DNA of 64,000 nt from an uncultured SAR86 cluster bacterium (GTDB lineage: Bacteria > Pseudomonadota > Gammaproteobacteria > Magnimaribacterales > D2472), in contig CABWYS010000001.1 of the NCBI GenBank assembly GCA_902509555.1, positions 62,001 to 126,000 on the forward strand, given 5' to 3'. Below the pieces are notes generated by a model. It had not been told where the DNA came from and did not search any database. It was given only the letters and a program-made list of their open reading frames with translations. The position numbers were made by a program, and so were the translations under genes. Positions within the stretch are counted from its first letter, which is position 1. Each line of letters opens with the position of its first letter. Of the stretch, positions 40,939 through 55,149 are shown one piece after another.

Positions 40939-43656
40939 ATGTCATTTTTAACCAAAATATTTGGAAGCAGTAATCAACGTGCGTTAAAGCGCATGCAAAT
41001 ATCTGTAGATCAAATTAATGAACTAGAAACAGATTATCAGCAGCTTAGCGATGACGGGCTAGCAAAGTTAAGAAGCAAGCTAAAAGAATCATCTAAAGAT
41101 GAGAGCTTTAATCTTCTCCCACATGCTTTTGCAGCAACTCGTGAGGCAAGTGTCAGGGCTACAGGCCTCAGGCATTTTGATTCTCAGATGCTTGGAGGCA
41201 TAGCTCTTTCAGAAGGAAATATTGCAGAAATGAAAACTGGGGAAGGTAAAACTTTAGTTGCTACCCTTCCAGCATACCTTAATGCGGTGAATGACAAGAA
41301 AGTTGTCTTGGTTACTGTAAATGACTACCTTGCACAAAGAGATGCTGATTGGATGAGACCAATATATGAAAATCTTGGACTGACAGTTGGGGTAATTTAT
41401 TCCAATCAATCATTTGAAGAAAAAAAATCTGCATATCAATGTGATGTTATCTATGCAACTAATGGTGAGCTAGGCTTTGATTATTTAAGAGACAATATGG
41501 CTCTTCGCGCTGAAGACAAAGTTCAATGCTCACTTGATTTTGCGATAGTAGATGAGGTGGATTCTATTCTCATTGATGAGGCTAGAACGCCTTTAATTAT
41601 TTCTGGTCCATCAAATGAAAGTGCTGATTACTACGTCCAAATTAAAAAAATTATTCCAAATCTCAAAGAACAATTAAGAGAGGGAACTGAGGATGAGCCT
41701 CTTAATGAAGATGAGATAGGCCATTACATTATCGATGAAAAAAATAGATCTATAGAACTTACCGATGATGGGTATATAGTTGTCGAGAGGCATCTTGAAG
41801 ATTTGGGGCTGCTGCAATCAGAGGACAGCTTATATTCTGTTAGTAATTTAAAGATTATGCGTTATGTAAATGCAACTTTAAAAGCAGGGTTTTTATTTAA
41901 AAAAAATATCCACTATTTAGTCAGGGGGGAAGAAGTTCTCTTGATTGATGAGCATACTGGCAGAACAATGCCAGGCAGAAGAATGAGCGAGGGCATTCAT
42001 CAAGCGCTTGAATGCAAGGAAAATGTCCCTATTCAGAGAGAATCTCAAACTCTTGCATCAACAACTTATCAAAACTTTTTTAGACTTTTTAATCAACTTT
42101 CTGGAATGACTGGAACAGCTGACACTGAAGCAGCTGAGTTTGCAGAAATATATGGACTCAATGTATCAATTATTCCAACGAATAAACCAATGGCTAGAGA
42201 GGATAACGATGATTTAGTGTTCCTTACTCAAGAAGCAAAATTTAAAGCCTTAATTGAAGAAATAGAGCTACTGCGAAAAAAAGATGCACCAATATTGGTT
42301 GGAACAGCCTCTGTAGAGTCATCGGAAATAGTCTCAGCACTGTTAAATAAGAAAAATATCTCTCATCAAGTTCTTAATGCAAAACAGCATGAAAAAGAAG
42401 CTGAAGTGATTGCAAATGCGGGGCGTCCTGGAGTAGTTACAATAGCAACCAATATGGCTGGAAGAGGTACTGACATTGTGTTGGGGGGGAAGGAAAATAT
42501 TAATGATGGTGAATGGGAGAAAAGACATCAATTAGTTCTCGATGCTGGAGGGTTACATATTCTTGGGACCGAGAGACACGAATCCCGCAGAATTGATAAC
42601 CAGTTAAGAGGTAGATCGGGGAGGCAGGGAGATCCAGGTTATTCTAAGTTTTTCTTATCTCTAGAAGATGATTTACTTCGATTGTTTATATCTGATAGTC
42701 GAAGAAGTCTATTTGAAAGAATTGGTATGGGTGATGATCATATCGAACACAAGATGCTGTCTCGGGGGATAGAAAACGCACAAAAAAGAATCGAGAGTAG
42801 AAACTTTGATATAAGAAAAAACTTATTGGAATATGATGATGTTGCGAATGATCAGCGACAAGCAATCTATTCATTAAGAAATCAACTCTTAAATGAAGAT
42901 AATATTTCTGAAGCAATTCATGATTTAATTAATGAAGAGATGCTCGCAGTTTCAAATGATTTCGTTCCACTTGATTCAGTTGAAAGTCAATGGAGGCTTG
43001 AAGAGTTAGATAAATATCTATTAGATCATTATTTCATTGAAGAAAATATTGCTACTAAGGTACGGGATGATCAGAAACTGACTCCAACCTCTATTGCTAA
43101 TCTAATCGCCGAAAGCGCATCAAAGAAATACAAAGAAAAATACCTGAAGATTCAAGATAACTTAGCTCAACTTGAGAAGCAGGTAATGCTACAAATCCTT
43201 GATGTTCATTGGAAAGACCATTTAGCAGAAATGGACCACTTGAGACAAAGTGTTGGTCTGAGGGCTTATGCTCAAAAAAATCCTAAAAATGAATACAAAC
43301 GTGAAGCATTTGAGATGTTTGAGGTAATGTTAAATGAGATTAATAGTGAGGCGATAAAAGTTCTATTTAGAATTGAGCTTGCAAGCGAAGAAGAGATCCG
43401 GGAGTTAGAAGCAAGATCTCGCGAAGCCCAGAAGAACAGAGAAATGAAACTTCAGCAAGAGCAAATTCAACCAGTAATAGGAAGTGATCAGAGCGACGAA
43501 CCTGAACAATTAGCTAAAGTTGAAACAGTAAAAATAGATGAACCAAAGCCAAGAAGGAATGAAGTAGTAAAAATTACTAATGGCAAAGAAACAAAAGAAC
43601 TTAAGTATAAAAAGGCTAAGTCTCTAATAGAGACCGGAGAATGGAGGATAATTTAA
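40939..43656 (+). CDS. secA: Preprotein translocase ATPase SecA, lacking the zinc tail
   Basis: SecA drives preproteins through SecYEG. The 905-residue protein has Walker A (MKTGEGKTLVATLPAYL, near residue 100), the DEAD-type Walker B (IVDEVDSILIDEARTPLIIS) and helicase motif VI (QLRGRSGRQGDPG). The long helical scaffold (LQILDVHWKDHLAEMDHLRQ) follows. The C-terminal CxCxSGx(6)CH zinc motif used for SecB and ribosome binding in E. coli is absent; the protein ends KKAKSLIETGEWRII. No secM-like arrest gene lies in the 32-base gap to lpxC. Confidence 0.98.
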   Translation: MSFLTKIFGSSNQRALKRMQISVDQINELETDYQQLSDDGLAKLRSKLKESSKDESFNLLPHAFAATREASVRATGLRHFDSQMLGGIALSEGNIAEMKTGEGKTLVATLPAYLNAVNDKKVVLVTVNDYLAQRDADWMRPIYENLGLTVGVIYSNQSFEEKKSAYQCDVIYATNGELGFDYLRDNMALRAEDKVQCSLDFAIVDEVDSILIDEARTPLIISGPSNESADYYVQIKKIIPNLKEQLREGTEDEPLNEDEIGHYIIDEKNRSIELTDDGYIVVERHLEDLGLLQSEDSLYSVSNLKIMRYVNATLKAGFLFKKNIHYLVRGEEVLLIDEHTGRTMPGRRMSEGIHQALECKENVPIQRESQTLASTTYQNFFRLFNQLSGMTGTADTEAAEFAEIYGLNVSIIPTNKPMAREDNDDLVFLTQEAKFKALIEEIELLRKKDAPILVGTASVESSEIVSALLNKKNISHQVLNAKQHEKEAEVIANAGRPGVVTIATNMAGRGTDIVLGGKENINDGEWEKRHQLVLDAGGLHILGTERHESRRIDNQLRGRSGRQGDPGYSKFFLSLEDDLLRLFISDSRRSLFERIGMGDDHIEHKMLSRGIENAQKRIESRNFDIRKNLLEYDDVANDQRQAIYSLRNQLLNEDNISEAIHDLINEEMLAVSNDFVPLDSVESQWRLEELDKYLLDHYFIEENIATKVRDDQKLTPTSIANLIAESASKKYKEKYLKIQDNLAQLEKQVMLQILDVHWKDHLAEMDHLRQSVGLRAYAQKNPKNEYKREAFEMFEVMLNEINSEAIKVLFRIELASEEEIRELEARSREAQKNREMKLQQEQIQPVIGSDQSDEPEQLAKVETVKIDEPKPRRNEVVKITNGKETKELKYKKAKSLIETGEWRII

Positions 43657-43662
43657 TTAAAT

Positions 43663-43830
43663 TCAATCCTCATAAAAATCTTCAGACTCAATAGGCCTGC
43701 TAATTAACTTCTCTTCCTTGGTCCAAGTACCAAAATCTATTAACTTACATTTCTCAGAACAAAATGGGCGATAAACATTAGCTGGACTCAGATCCGTAGC
43801 TTTCTTACATTGTGGACAATCTTTTTTCAT
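43663..43830 (-). CDS. yacG: DNA gyrase inhibitor YacG (small zinc protein)
   Basis: This gene is not in the ORF track. Hand translation gives the 55-residue MKKDCPQCKKATDLSPANVY followed by RPFCSEKCKLIDFGTWTKEE and a short acidic tail. The four cysteines CPQC and CSEKC form the YacG zinc finger. In E. coli YacG binds GyrB and inhibits gyrase. The start overlaps the coaE stop by four bases (ATGA), and coaE-yacG linkage is typical. The gene ends six bases from the convergent secA stop. Confidence 0.94.
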   Translation of the reverse strand: MKKDCPQCKKATDLSPANVYRPFCSEKCKLIDFGTWTKEEKLISRPIESEDFYED

Positions 43831-44420
43831 TTTTGAGTGAGGTCTAGATAAAATTTATGCATGATTAAAGATCGAGTTTTTAAATCATTCAATGAATCAT
43901 TGTTAGGTATAACATCATTGGCAATACTTAACCTTTCCTCTCGCGAGCATTGAGTATCGATGATTTTTTTAATCTGATCTTTTGAATTATTGTCTCGTGC
44001 AGTTGCTCTTTCTAATTGGAGGCTTGGATCACAATCAATAACAAGAATTCTATTATAGTTACTCATGCTGTTGGTCTCAAAGATTAAAGGCACCATGACA
44101 ATTGAATAAGAGGACTGTGCCATGGTTATTCTTTCAGCCATCAAATCCCTAACTAATGGATGAATAATAGATTCTAAAACCTTCTTTTTTTCATCATTAT
44201 CAAAAACTTCTTTTCTCAGGGAAGCCCTATCAATCAAACCATTGGCATCAATAATTCTTGAACCAAAATAATCTACTATGCTTTTATAACCAGGCGTGTT
44301 TATTTCAATGACCTCTCTAGCCAAATCATCTGCATCTATTACGGTAACACCTTCATTTTGAAAAAAATTAGCTGCAGCTGATTTTCCAGATCCAATTCCA
44401 CCAGTGAGTCCAATTATCAT
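43827..44420 (-). CDS. coaE: Dephospho-CoA kinase
   Basis: CoaE phosphorylates the ribose 3'-OH of dephospho-CoA, the last step of coenzyme A synthesis. The P-loop GLTGGIGSGKSAAANFF is at residues 4-20, followed by VIDADDLAREV. The 197-residue length is normal. It is linked by four-base overlaps to the SnoaL-like gene upstream and to yacG downstream, so all three are translated from one mRNA. Confidence 0.97.
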   Translation of the reverse strand: MIIGLTGGIGSGKSAAANFFQNEGVTVIDADDLAREVIEINTPGYKSIVDYFGSRIIDANGLIDRASLRKEVFDNDEKKKVLESIIHPLVRDLMAERITMAQSSYSIVMVPLIFETNSMSNYNRILVIDCDPSLQLERATARDNNSKDQIKKIIDTQCSREERLSIANDVIPNNDSLNDLKTRSLIMHKFYLDLTQK

Positions 44421-44857
44421 TTTTTAGGTTTTGTATTTATAAAGCTTGGGACATTATGCGCCCAAGAGCTTTCCTCAACTCTTGAAGAAATAAACCATTG
44501 ATCATTAATTTTTTTATAAGTATCGTTGTACCACATCCCCAGAAAGAAGACTTGATCATCTTTTGCTTGCATTGGATTAAAACACATTACTTTACCAGTA
44601 GCTGAGTTGCCATTTATTGTAAGAGAAATATTTGAAATTAAATGTTGATAATTAGGGAAGGGATCTAACGCGGTTTCTAAATACTTAATAATTTCTTCAA
44701 GGTCCCCTGATATTCCGCCAACTGCTGTGTAGTCAATATGAGCGTCTTTTGTAAACAGATGATTGAACTCTTTAAAATTTTTAGTATCTACTGCGGTTGC
44801 ATAATCAGTGACAAGTTTTTCAAGTTCCATGCGATCTGAGATTTCAGTAATATCCAT
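44417..44857 (-). CDS. SnoaL-like (NTF2-fold) protein
   Basis: The 146-residue protein matches the SnoaL-like domain pattern: an N-terminal helix (RMELEKLVTDYATAVDTKNF), an FTKDAHIDYTAVGG strand, a histidine-bearing helix near HLISNISLTI, and a C-terminal WFISSRVEESSWAHNVP. This cone-shaped fold binds small hydrophobic ligands and includes isomerases, dehydratases and hydrolases, so the reaction cannot be named. Coupling to coaE by a four-base overlap gives no clear functional hint. There is no signal peptide. Confidence 0.8.
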   Translation of the reverse strand: MDITEISDRMELEKLVTDYATAVDTKNFKEFNHLFTKDAHIDYTAVGGISGDLEEIIKYLETALDPFPNYQHLISNISLTINGNSATGKVMCFNPMQAKDDQVFFLGMWYNDTYKKINDQWFISSRVEESSWAHNVPSFINTKPKK

Positions 44858-44870
44858 TTACTTATTTTAA

Positions 44871-44909
44871 TACAAAAAAAAGGCCCTCAGATAACTCTGA
44901 GAGCCTTTC
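44871..44909 (-). terminator. rRNA operon terminator
   Basis: On the minus strand AAGGCTCTCAGA-GTTA-TCTGAGGGCCTT is a long hairpin (one A-C-type mismatch region) followed by TTTTTTTTG. It lies just after the 5S gene and ends the rRNA transcript. The plus-strand complement has little U-tract. Confidence 0.92.
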
Positions 44910-44917
44910 AAAGAAAA

Positions 44918-45036
44918 AGCCTGACGATTACCTACTCTCACACAAGGAGACCTTGCACTACCATTGGCGTGAGTTCGTTTCACTTCTGAGTTCGAGATGG
45001 GATCAGGTGGTACCAAACTGCTATTGTCATCAGGCA
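44918..45036 (-). rRNA. rrf: 5S ribosomal RNA
   Basis: The minus strand starts TGCCTGATGACAATAGCAGT and contains the loop CCCATCTCGAACTCAGAAGTG that is conserved in all 5S rRNAs. It ends in CGTCAGGCT, which pairs with the 5' end. The length is about 119 nt. Ends are set by the terminal helix and may shift by one or two bases. Confidence 0.96.
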
Positions 45037-45090
45037 AACTGGTATGTAATTCTTTTCACTACAAATATGTTATTCCTGAACAATGGAACC

Positions 45091-45104
45091 TTTTTTAAGG
45101 TTAC

Positions 45105-45113
<9 letters not shown>
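45091..45113 (-). other. 3' arm of the 23S precursor processing stem
   Basis: The transcript reads CTTGATCATGTAACCTTAAA AAA here. It pairs at 21 of 23 positions with TTTTTTAGGGTTATATGATCAAG at 47,988-48,010 just before the 23S 5' end. Such a stem is where RNase III separates pre-23S. Confidence 0.8.
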
Positions 45114-47994
<2,881 letters not shown>

Positions 47995-48250
47995 ATATAA
48001 CCCTAAAAAAGGGTTATATACTTAGTTCTCCTTTTTAAGCGAACTAAGTTTTTTTGTTATTGTTTGAGAATAACTTAATAAAATTTTCTTCTATTAAATG
48101 CAGTGATCTACGTGTACATATCTAAAAGATATGACACTGGTGTAAATATCATAAAGATATAAACACTAGAAAATTACATACCAAAACTTATAAAGAACTT
48201 CTTTTAAATATTTGATTACTCGTGTGGGCACTCTAGTACGAAAGTATCGT
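47995..48250 (-). other. 16S-23S internal transcribed spacer without tRNA
   Basis: The spacer is about 256 bases. It contains the 3' arm of the 16S processing stem, a boxA-like AAGTTCTTTATAAGT, AT-rich sequence with small hairpins (ATATCTTTTAGATAT and others), and the 5' arm of the 23S stem. No tRNA-Ile or tRNA-Ala is present, unlike most gammaproteobacterial rRNA operons. Confidence 0.9.
48194..48231 (-). other. 3' arm of the 16S precursor processing stem
   Basis: The transcript GTGCCCACACGAGTAATCAA plus ATATTTAAAAGAAGTTCT is largely complementary to the leader arm at 49,852-49,889, so the two flank 16S as the long RNase III stem. Confidence 0.8.
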
Positions 48251-49785
<1,535 letters not shown>

Positions 49786-49851
49786 AAATCATGTTGTGTT
49801 ACTTTTATAAAATATTAAAAATAACTAAAAATATATATCTCGTATTTTGAA

Positions 49852-49889
49852 CACCCACACGAGTAACCAAATATGTTAAAAGAACTTGC
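49852..49889 (-). other. Leader arm of the 16S processing stem with boxA
   Basis: The transcript GCAAGTTCTTTTAACATATT and TGGTTACTCGTGTGGGTG pairs with the spacer arm at 48,194-48,231. It contains GTTCTTTTAACA, close to the rrn boxA consensus TGCTCTTTAACA that recruits NusB-S10 for antitermination. A GC-rich CCGGC-CTTGA-GCCGG hairpin lies just upstream of it. Confidence 0.75.
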
Positions 49890-49911
49890 CGGCTCAAGGC
49901 CGGAACGGAGA

Positions 49912-49939
49912 ATTGTATACCCTTAGTTGGAAATATCAA
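49912..49939 (-). promoter_or_regulatory. rRNA operon promoter
   Basis: The minus strand has TTGATA (49934-49939), a 16-base spacer and TACAAT (49912-49917), then TCTCCG as a GC-rich discriminator typical of stringently controlled rRNA promoters. AT-rich sequence upstream could act as an UP element. It begins 12 bases after the ilvC stop. Confidence 0.75.
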
Positions 49940-49951
49940 CCAGTTTTATAA

Positions 49952-50995
49952 CTAATTTTTATCTTTATTTACTAGGCGTTCTGAATGAAGAAACTTCATC
50001 TTTGATCTAAGCTCTGCACCAACCTGCTCGATTGAATGAGAAGCAGTATTTTTACGGTTATCTTTCATAATTGGGCCGCCTGATCCATCGTTGCTTTGTC
50101 GACAATCATTTAAAAATTGATCAGCAAATTCACCAGTTTGAATTCTTTTTAGTATTCCTCTCATAGCCTCTTTTGTGTCATCTGTAATAATCTCGGGACC
50201 ACTAACATAGTCTCCAAATTCAGCAGTATTAGAAATAGAATAATGCATGTTTGCAATCCCGCCCTCGTGAATTAAATCTACTATCAATTTTGTTTCATGC
50301 AAGCATTCAAAATATGCCATTTCTGGACTATACCCAGCCTCAACTAAAGTTTCATACCCTGCTTTAATTAATGCAGTCATGCCGCCACATAAAACAGCTT
50401 GCTCGCCAAATAAATCTGTCTCAGTCTCCTCTTTAAATGTGGTCTCAAGAACGCCAGCTCTAGTTCCTCCATTAGCCTTAGCATATGAAAGAGCAATCTC
50501 TCTTGCGCTATGATTATTTGGATTGCCACCATCTTGATAAATTGCAATTAAAGATGGAACTCCTCCGCCATTTAAATAGGTACTCCTTACAGTATGACCA
50601 GGTCCTTTAGGAGCAATCATAATTACTGAAGTATCTTCACTTGGAATGATTTTTTTAAAATGGATATTAAATCCATGTGCAAATGCTAAAACTGCGTTCG
50701 GTTTTAAATTTGATTTAATTTCTGATTCATACAAGCCTTGTTGAAATTCATCAGGGGCAAGTATCATTACTAAGTCTGCATCACTTACAGCATCTGAAAC
50801 CCTTGCTACCCTCAATCCAGCAGTTTCTGCTTTTGACCATGATGAAGAGCCTTCTCGCAAAGCAACCGTAATATCTACTCCAGACTCATGAAGGTTATTT
50901 GCATGAGCATTTCCCTGTGAACCATATCCAATAATAGTAACTTTGAGATTTTGAATAATTGAGATATCTGCATCATCATCATAAAAAATTTTCAT
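49952..50995 (-). CDS. ilvC: Ketol-acid reductoisomerase, class I
   Basis: IlvC converts acetolactate or acetohydroxybutyrate to the dihydroxy acid with NADPH in valine, leucine and isoleucine synthesis. The Rossmann motif [19 protein letters not shown] is at residues 21-39. The knotted C-terminal domain carries the acidic metal ligands ([16 protein letters not shown]) and [18 protein letters not shown]. At 347 residues it is the short class I form, unlike the 491-residue enzyme of E. coli. It is third in ilvB-ilvH-ilvC, 12 bases after ilvH. Confidence 0.97.
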   Translation of the reverse strand: MKIFYDDDADISIIQNLKVTIIGYGSQGNAHANNLHESGVDITVALREGSSSWSKAETAGLRVARVSDAVSDADLVMILAPDEFQQGLYESEIKSNLKPNAVLAFAHGFNIHFKKIIPSEDTSVIMIAPKGPGHTVRSTYLNGGGVPSLIAIYQDGGNPNNHSAREIALSYAKANGGTRAGVLETTFKEETETDLFGEQAVLCGGMTALIKAGYETLVEAGYSPEMAYFECLHETKLIVDLIHEGGIANMHYSISNTAEFGDYVSGPEIITDDTKEAMRGILKRIQTGEFADQFLNDCRQSNDGSGGPIMKDNRKNTASHSIEQVGAELRSKMKFLHSERLVNKDKN

Positions 50996-51007
50996 TCTAT
51001 TTTTCTC

Positions 51008-51487
51008 CTAAATTTTTAAAACCTTTTCACCTTCATGCAATCCTATACTTCCAGATCTGGCTATTTCAAGAAGATTTACTTTTCCAATAGATTTAATTGC
51101 AACCTCTATATCACTAGATGAGCCCCAAGCAGACATAACCATGACATCTTTATTCTTTTCATGAATCTTTCCATTCAAACCCTTAAGAATTTTTTGTATT
51201 TTTTCACTATGTTTAAATTTGATCAGAACAAATTCATATTCATGATGATCGCCCTCTGTTAAATCAGATACTTTAATTACATCAATAATTTTATTAATTT
51301 GTTTTGTGATTTGCTCAACATCATTCTCTGATCCTCTGGTAGTAACTGTCATTCTAGAAAAACTTCCATCGAATACCGGTCCAACATTAAGAGTTTCAAT
51401 GTTATAGCCACGTTGATGAAATAAGCCCACTACTCTCGCAAGGGCTCCAGGCTTATTCTCTATTAATATTGATATAATCCTTTTCAT
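51008..51487 (-). CDS. ilvH: Acetolactate synthase small (regulatory) subunit (start corrected)
   Basis: The small subunit raises activity and gives valine feedback control. I start at the ATG at 51487 ([20 protein letters not shown], 159 residues), not 51511, because this ATG overlaps the ilvB stop in an ATGA junction and aligns with family N-termini. The ACT domain occupies the first 75 residues ([20 protein letters not shown]). Confidence 0.95.
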   Translation of the reverse strand: MKRIISILIENKPGALARVVGLFHQRGYNIETLNVGPVFDGSFSRMTVTTRGSENDVEQITKQINKIIDVIKVSDLTEGDHHEYEFVLIKFKHSEKIQKILKGLNGKIHEKNKDVMVMSAWGSSSDIEVAIKSIGKVNLLEIARSGSIGLHEGEKVLKI

Positions 51488-53220
51488 GCTTTGGTATTTT
51501 TTTTGATCCACATATCCTTCGTGCTGCCGTTAGGAGCAACCAGCATAGGATATACATGTTCATTTGGGTCAACATAGACATCTACAAAAACCAATCTATC
51601 CTTCATAGCGAATGCTTTTTCTAAAGTTTTCTTGAGCTGAGATTGCTTAGTAACTTTCATGCCTACATGCCCATAGGATTGCGCAAGCTTTACAAAGTCT
51701 GGTAATGAATCTGAATAGGTGCTTGCTGAGTGCCTTCCTCCATAGTTCATATCTTGCCATTGCCTTACCATCCCTAGCGCTTCATTATTTATGTTAATAA
51801 TTTTTATAGGTAGATTGTATTGCAAGCAAGTTGACAATTCTTGTATGCACATTTGAATACTGCCTTCTCCTGTAACACATACAACCTCTTGTTTGGGAAA
51901 TGCAAGTTTCACTCCCATAGCAGCAGGGAGACCAAAGCCCATGGTGCCAAGCCCTCCAGAATTAATCCATCTTCGAGGTTTATTAAAGTGATAATACTGA
52001 GCAACAAACATTTGATGCTGACCAACATCTGATGTGACAAAGGCATTGCCTTGCGTAGCATGATACAACTCTTGCACAACTACCTGAGGAGCAATCATTG
52101 AAGATTTTATTTTGCTTAAATATAAATCATGATCCAAGCCATGTTTTTCTCGCCACTGGGAAATTTGTATGTTCCATCTATCTAATGCTTCTGAGTCTAT
52201 TTTTATTTTTGCGCGTTTGATTTCTTTAATCAATGCAATTAAAGATTCTTTTACCTGCCCAACAATTGGAATATCAGCATTAATAATTTTAGAAATTGAA
52301 GCAGGATCTACGTCAATATGAACAATCTTTGCATTTGGGGCAAACATTGAAGGAGTGTTGGTAATACGATCATCAAACCTTGCACCAATTCCAATAATAA
52401 CGTCCGCATTATGCATCGCCATATTTGCTTGATAAGTTCCATGCATGCCAAGCATTCCCATAAAATATTTATCTTTTGCAGGGTATGCCCCAAGCCCCAT
52501 CAAGGTATTGGTTACAGGTGCTTTCAATAATTTATTTAGAGAGATTAATTCCTTATGAGCATTCCCTAAAATAACTCCTCCTCCAGCATAAATTACGGGC
52601 CTTTCTGCAGATAAGATCTTCTTACTAGCTTTTTTAATCTGGCCTGGATGAGGCAAGACTCTTGGTTGGTAAGAACGTAATGAGATTTCTTTCGCCCTTT
52701 TATATTCAAAAAGTTGCGAGGGGTCAGTTTTATCTTTTGGAATATCTATAACCACTGGACCTGGTCTTCCAGTTGTAGCAATATGGAATGCTTCTTGAAC
52801 AATGCGAGGAATATCTTGAGTGTTTTGAACAATAAAACTATGTTTGACTATTGGTCGAGAGATTCCAATCATATCTGTTTCTTGAAATGAATCAGTCCCA
52901 ATTAAATGACTTTGTACCTGGCCCGAGATAACAACGAGCGGAATGGAGTCCATAAAAGCAGTCGCAAGTCCTGTAATTGCATTGGTCGCTCCCGGCCCTG
53001 AAGTTACCAAAGCAACGCCAGGTTTTCCGGTTGCTCGAGAATAACCGTCTGCTGCATGGGTGGCACCTTGTTCGTGACGAACTAAAATGTGCTCAAAAGC
53101 CTTTTGTTTAAATATAGAATCATAGATGTGCAAAGCTGCCCCGCCAGGGTAGCCAAATACAAACTTAACCCCCTCATCTTTGAGGGCGCGCATTAACAGA
53201 TCTCCGCCTGACAGTTTCAT
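51484..53220 (-). CDS. ilvB: Acetolactate synthase large subunit
   Basis: This ThDP enzyme condenses pyruvate with pyruvate or 2-oxobutyrate. The catalytic glutamate is in [20 protein letters not shown], and the ThDP-magnesium motif is [20 protein letters not shown] with [12 protein letters not shown]. The 578-residue length fits the IlvI/IlvB type. No leader peptide with branched-chain codons or attenuator is visible in the 91 bases before it, so attenuation of the E. coli type seems absent. Confidence 0.97.
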   Translation of the reverse strand: MKLSGGDLLMRALKDEGVKFVFGYPGGAALHIYDSIFKQKAFEHILVRHEQGATHAADGYSRATGKPGVALVTSGPGATNAITGLATAFMDSIPLVVISGQVQSHLIGTDSFQETDMIGISRPIVKHSFIVQNTQDIPRIVQEAFHIATTGRPGPVVIDIPKDKTDPSQLFEYKRAKEISLRSYQPRVLPHPGQIKKASKKILSAERPVIYAGGGVILGNAHKELISLNKLLKAPVTNTLMGLGAYPAKDKYFMGMLGMHGTYQANMAMHNADVIIGIGARFDDRITNTPSMFAPNAKIVHIDVDPASISKIINADIPIVGQVKESLIALIKEIKRAKIKIDSEALDRWNIQISQWREKHGLDHDLYLSKIKSSMIAPQVVVQELYHATQGNAFVTSDVGQHQMFVAQYYHFNKPRRWINSGGLGTMGFGLPAAMGVKLAFPKQEVVCVTGEGSIQMCIQELSTCLQYNLPIKIININNEALGMVRQWQDMNYGGRHSASTYSDSLPDFVKLAQSYGHVGMKVTKQSQLKKTLEKAFAMKDRLVFVDVYVDPNEHVYPMLVAPNGSTKDMWIKKNTKA

Positions 53221-53311
53221 TAATTCAAGGTATTTGCTTCAAAGTAAAGGGTTTTATACATCAATTATGATGAAAAACAAGTTTTTTGACTGATTTGAAA
53301 GGCTTTAGCAG

Positions 53312-54238
53312 TTATTCCATTTCTTTAATTAAAGATTGCATATCTTGGGGAAGATCTGCTTGAAATTCATAAAAAATATCTTCTTTTTTTAAAGATGGAA
53401 ATCTAATTTTTGAAGCATGTAAAGCTTGTCGAGGAAAATTTTGAACATAGCTTATTAAACTTTTAGGAGTATTTTTAGCAATAAGATTTCTAGGGTTATA
53501 TAAGTTGTCACCAATTATTGGTAGTTTTTGATGGCTTAAATGAACCCTTATTTGATGAGTTCTTCCGGTTTCAATCTCAACTGAAATGTGGGAATAGCCT
53601 TCATAAAACTTCATCAAAGAAACATGGGATAGGGCATCTCTTCCAAAATCAGTTACCCTCATTTTTACCCTATTTCTTGGGTCTCTTTCCAAAGGATGGT
53701 CTATAGAAAAACTTCCTATTACTTGCCCAACAACTATTGCCTCGTATTGCTTATAAACCTCCCTATCTTGAAGCCTATTAACAAAAAAATTTCTAAATTT
53801 TTCATTTTTAGCAACCACCAATAACCCAGAGGTATCTTTATCTAACCTATGGACTATCCCGCATCGAGGCAGTTTTTTTAGATCTGGAAAATGAAATGCT
53901 AAAGCATTTGCAAGAGTTCCGTTATGGCATCCTGCTCCTGGATGCATCACTAAACCTGGAGATTTGTTAATAATTAGAAAATCTTCTTCCTCATGCAAGA
54001 TATTTATAGGTATGTCTTCCCCATCCCAAGAGACCCTGTTTTTAAATATTGGATCTAGGGACATCTCATCACCAGTCTGGACTTTATCTTTTGCTTTTAG
54101 AATTTCTCCATTCACCAATAGATTGCCTTCCAATATCCATCTTTGAATTTGGCTTCTTGAAAAATCTTCAAATAAAGAAGTTGCAGCATGATCCAGTCTC
54201 GAATTATTCTGCTCTTCGTTAACATTTTTATGAATCAT
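53312..54238 (-). CDS. rluD: 23S rRNA pseudouridine(1911/1915/1917) synthase RluD
   Basis: RluD modifies helix 69 of 23S rRNA. The 308-residue protein has an N-terminal S4 domain (residues about 13-75, SRSQIQRWILEGNLLVNGEI) and the catalytic motif GIVHRLDKDTSGLLVVAKNE with the essential aspartate. The RTHQIRVHLSH motif follows. It is divergent from bamD across 89 bases, the same neighbour relation seen in E. coli and many gammaproteobacteria. Confidence 0.95.
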   Translation of the reverse strand: MIHKNVNEEQNNSRLDHAATSLFEDFSRSQIQRWILEGNLLVNGEILKAKDKVQTGDEMSLDPIFKNRVSWDGEDIPINILHEEEDFLIINKSPGLVMHPGAGCHNGTLANALAFHFPDLKKLPRCGIVHRLDKDTSGLLVVAKNEKFRNFFVNRLQDREVYKQYEAIVVGQVIGSFSIDHPLERDPRNRVKMRVTDFGRDALSHVSLMKFYEGYSHISVEIETGRTHQIRVHLSHQKLPIIGDNLYNPRNLIAKNTPKSLISYVQNFPRQALHASKIRFPSLKKEDIFYEFQADLPQDMQSLIKEME

Positions 54239-54327
54239 ATTTCTAAACTAAAAACTTTTTTACTATCTTACAATCTAAAGTAATTGAATTAACCCAAATG
54301 CTTGAATAAATGTAAAATACAATACCG

Positions 54328-55143
54328 ATGACACAAATAAGAAAACATTTACGATTTAATATAGCAACTGCAATTATTCTTCCTTTATTAATAACAAGTT
54401 GTAACTCTGATGCTCCGGTCATGGAAAGACCTGAAAAGGTCTATTACGATACTGCTCAAAGAAGAATGAAAGCTAACAATTTCTTCTCTGCAATTGAGTC
54501 TCTTGAAGCTATAGAAGCAAGATATCCTTTTGGCAGATATGCAGAACAAGCCCAATCAGAATTAATTTATGCTTACTATATGAATGGCGAGGATGAAGCT
54601 TCGCATGAAGCTGCAGAAAAATTTATTCGTCTCAACCCAAGACATCCAAATATTGATTATGCATATTTTATGAGAGGCATAGCCAGCTTCACCAGAGATA
54701 AAGGAATGTTTGCTAGGATATTTAAATCTGATCTTTCTAACAGAGATATTTCAGGTGCAAAACAAGCCTTTGGTGAGCTGTCTGAATTTTTAACTAGATT
54801 TCCACAGAGCCAATATGCTCCATATGCATCTCAAAGATTAATATATTTAAGAAGTTTAATTGCAAAAAGTGAATTGGTTGCTGCAGAGTATTATTTAAGA
54901 AGAAAAGCTTATGTGGCAGCTCTTCGAAGAGCTAAGTATGTCATTGAAAATATTCCTAATTCATCAGAAACCATGCGAGCGTTAAAAATTATCAGAGAAT
55001 GTTACCAAGCCCTTGGTTACTTCGAATTAATGGAAGACATAGAAAAAGTTATTGAGGTTAATGGGGGCTCAATAATTGAAAGCTCAGAGTCATCTTCATG
55101 GAATTTCTTTTCGAGAAGAGCTCCTCAACCTAATCAAAACTAA
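54328..55143 (+). CDS. bamD: Outer-membrane assembly lipoprotein BamD
   Basis: BamD is the essential lipoprotein that works with BamA to insert outer-membrane barrels such as the two receptors in this window. The lipobox LLITSC at residues 20-25 is followed by TPR-type helices (YDTAQRRMKANNFFSAIESL, EARYPFGRYAEQAQSELIYA, YAYFMRGIASF). The 271-residue length is slightly above E. coli (245), with a serine-rich tail. Divergence from rluD supports the call. Confidence 0.95.
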   Translation: MTQIRKHLRFNIATAIILPLLITSCNSDAPVMERPEKVYYDTAQRRMKANNFFSAIESLEAIEARYPFGRYAEQAQSELIYAYYMNGEDEASHEAAEKFIRLNPRHPNIDYAYFMRGIASFTRDKGMFARIFKSDLSNRDISGAKQAFGELSEFLTRFPQSQYAPYASQRLIYLRSLIAKSELVAAEYYLRRKAYVAALRRAKYVIENIPNSSETMRALKIIRECYQALGYFELMEDIEKVIEVNGGSIIESSESSSWNFFSRRAPQPNQN

Positions 55144-55149
55144 TTAAGC

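Noticed and set aside
53221-53311. Search for an attenuator or leader peptide before ilvB
   Set aside because: No ORF rich in Leu, Val or Ile codons and no terminator/antiterminator pair could be seen.
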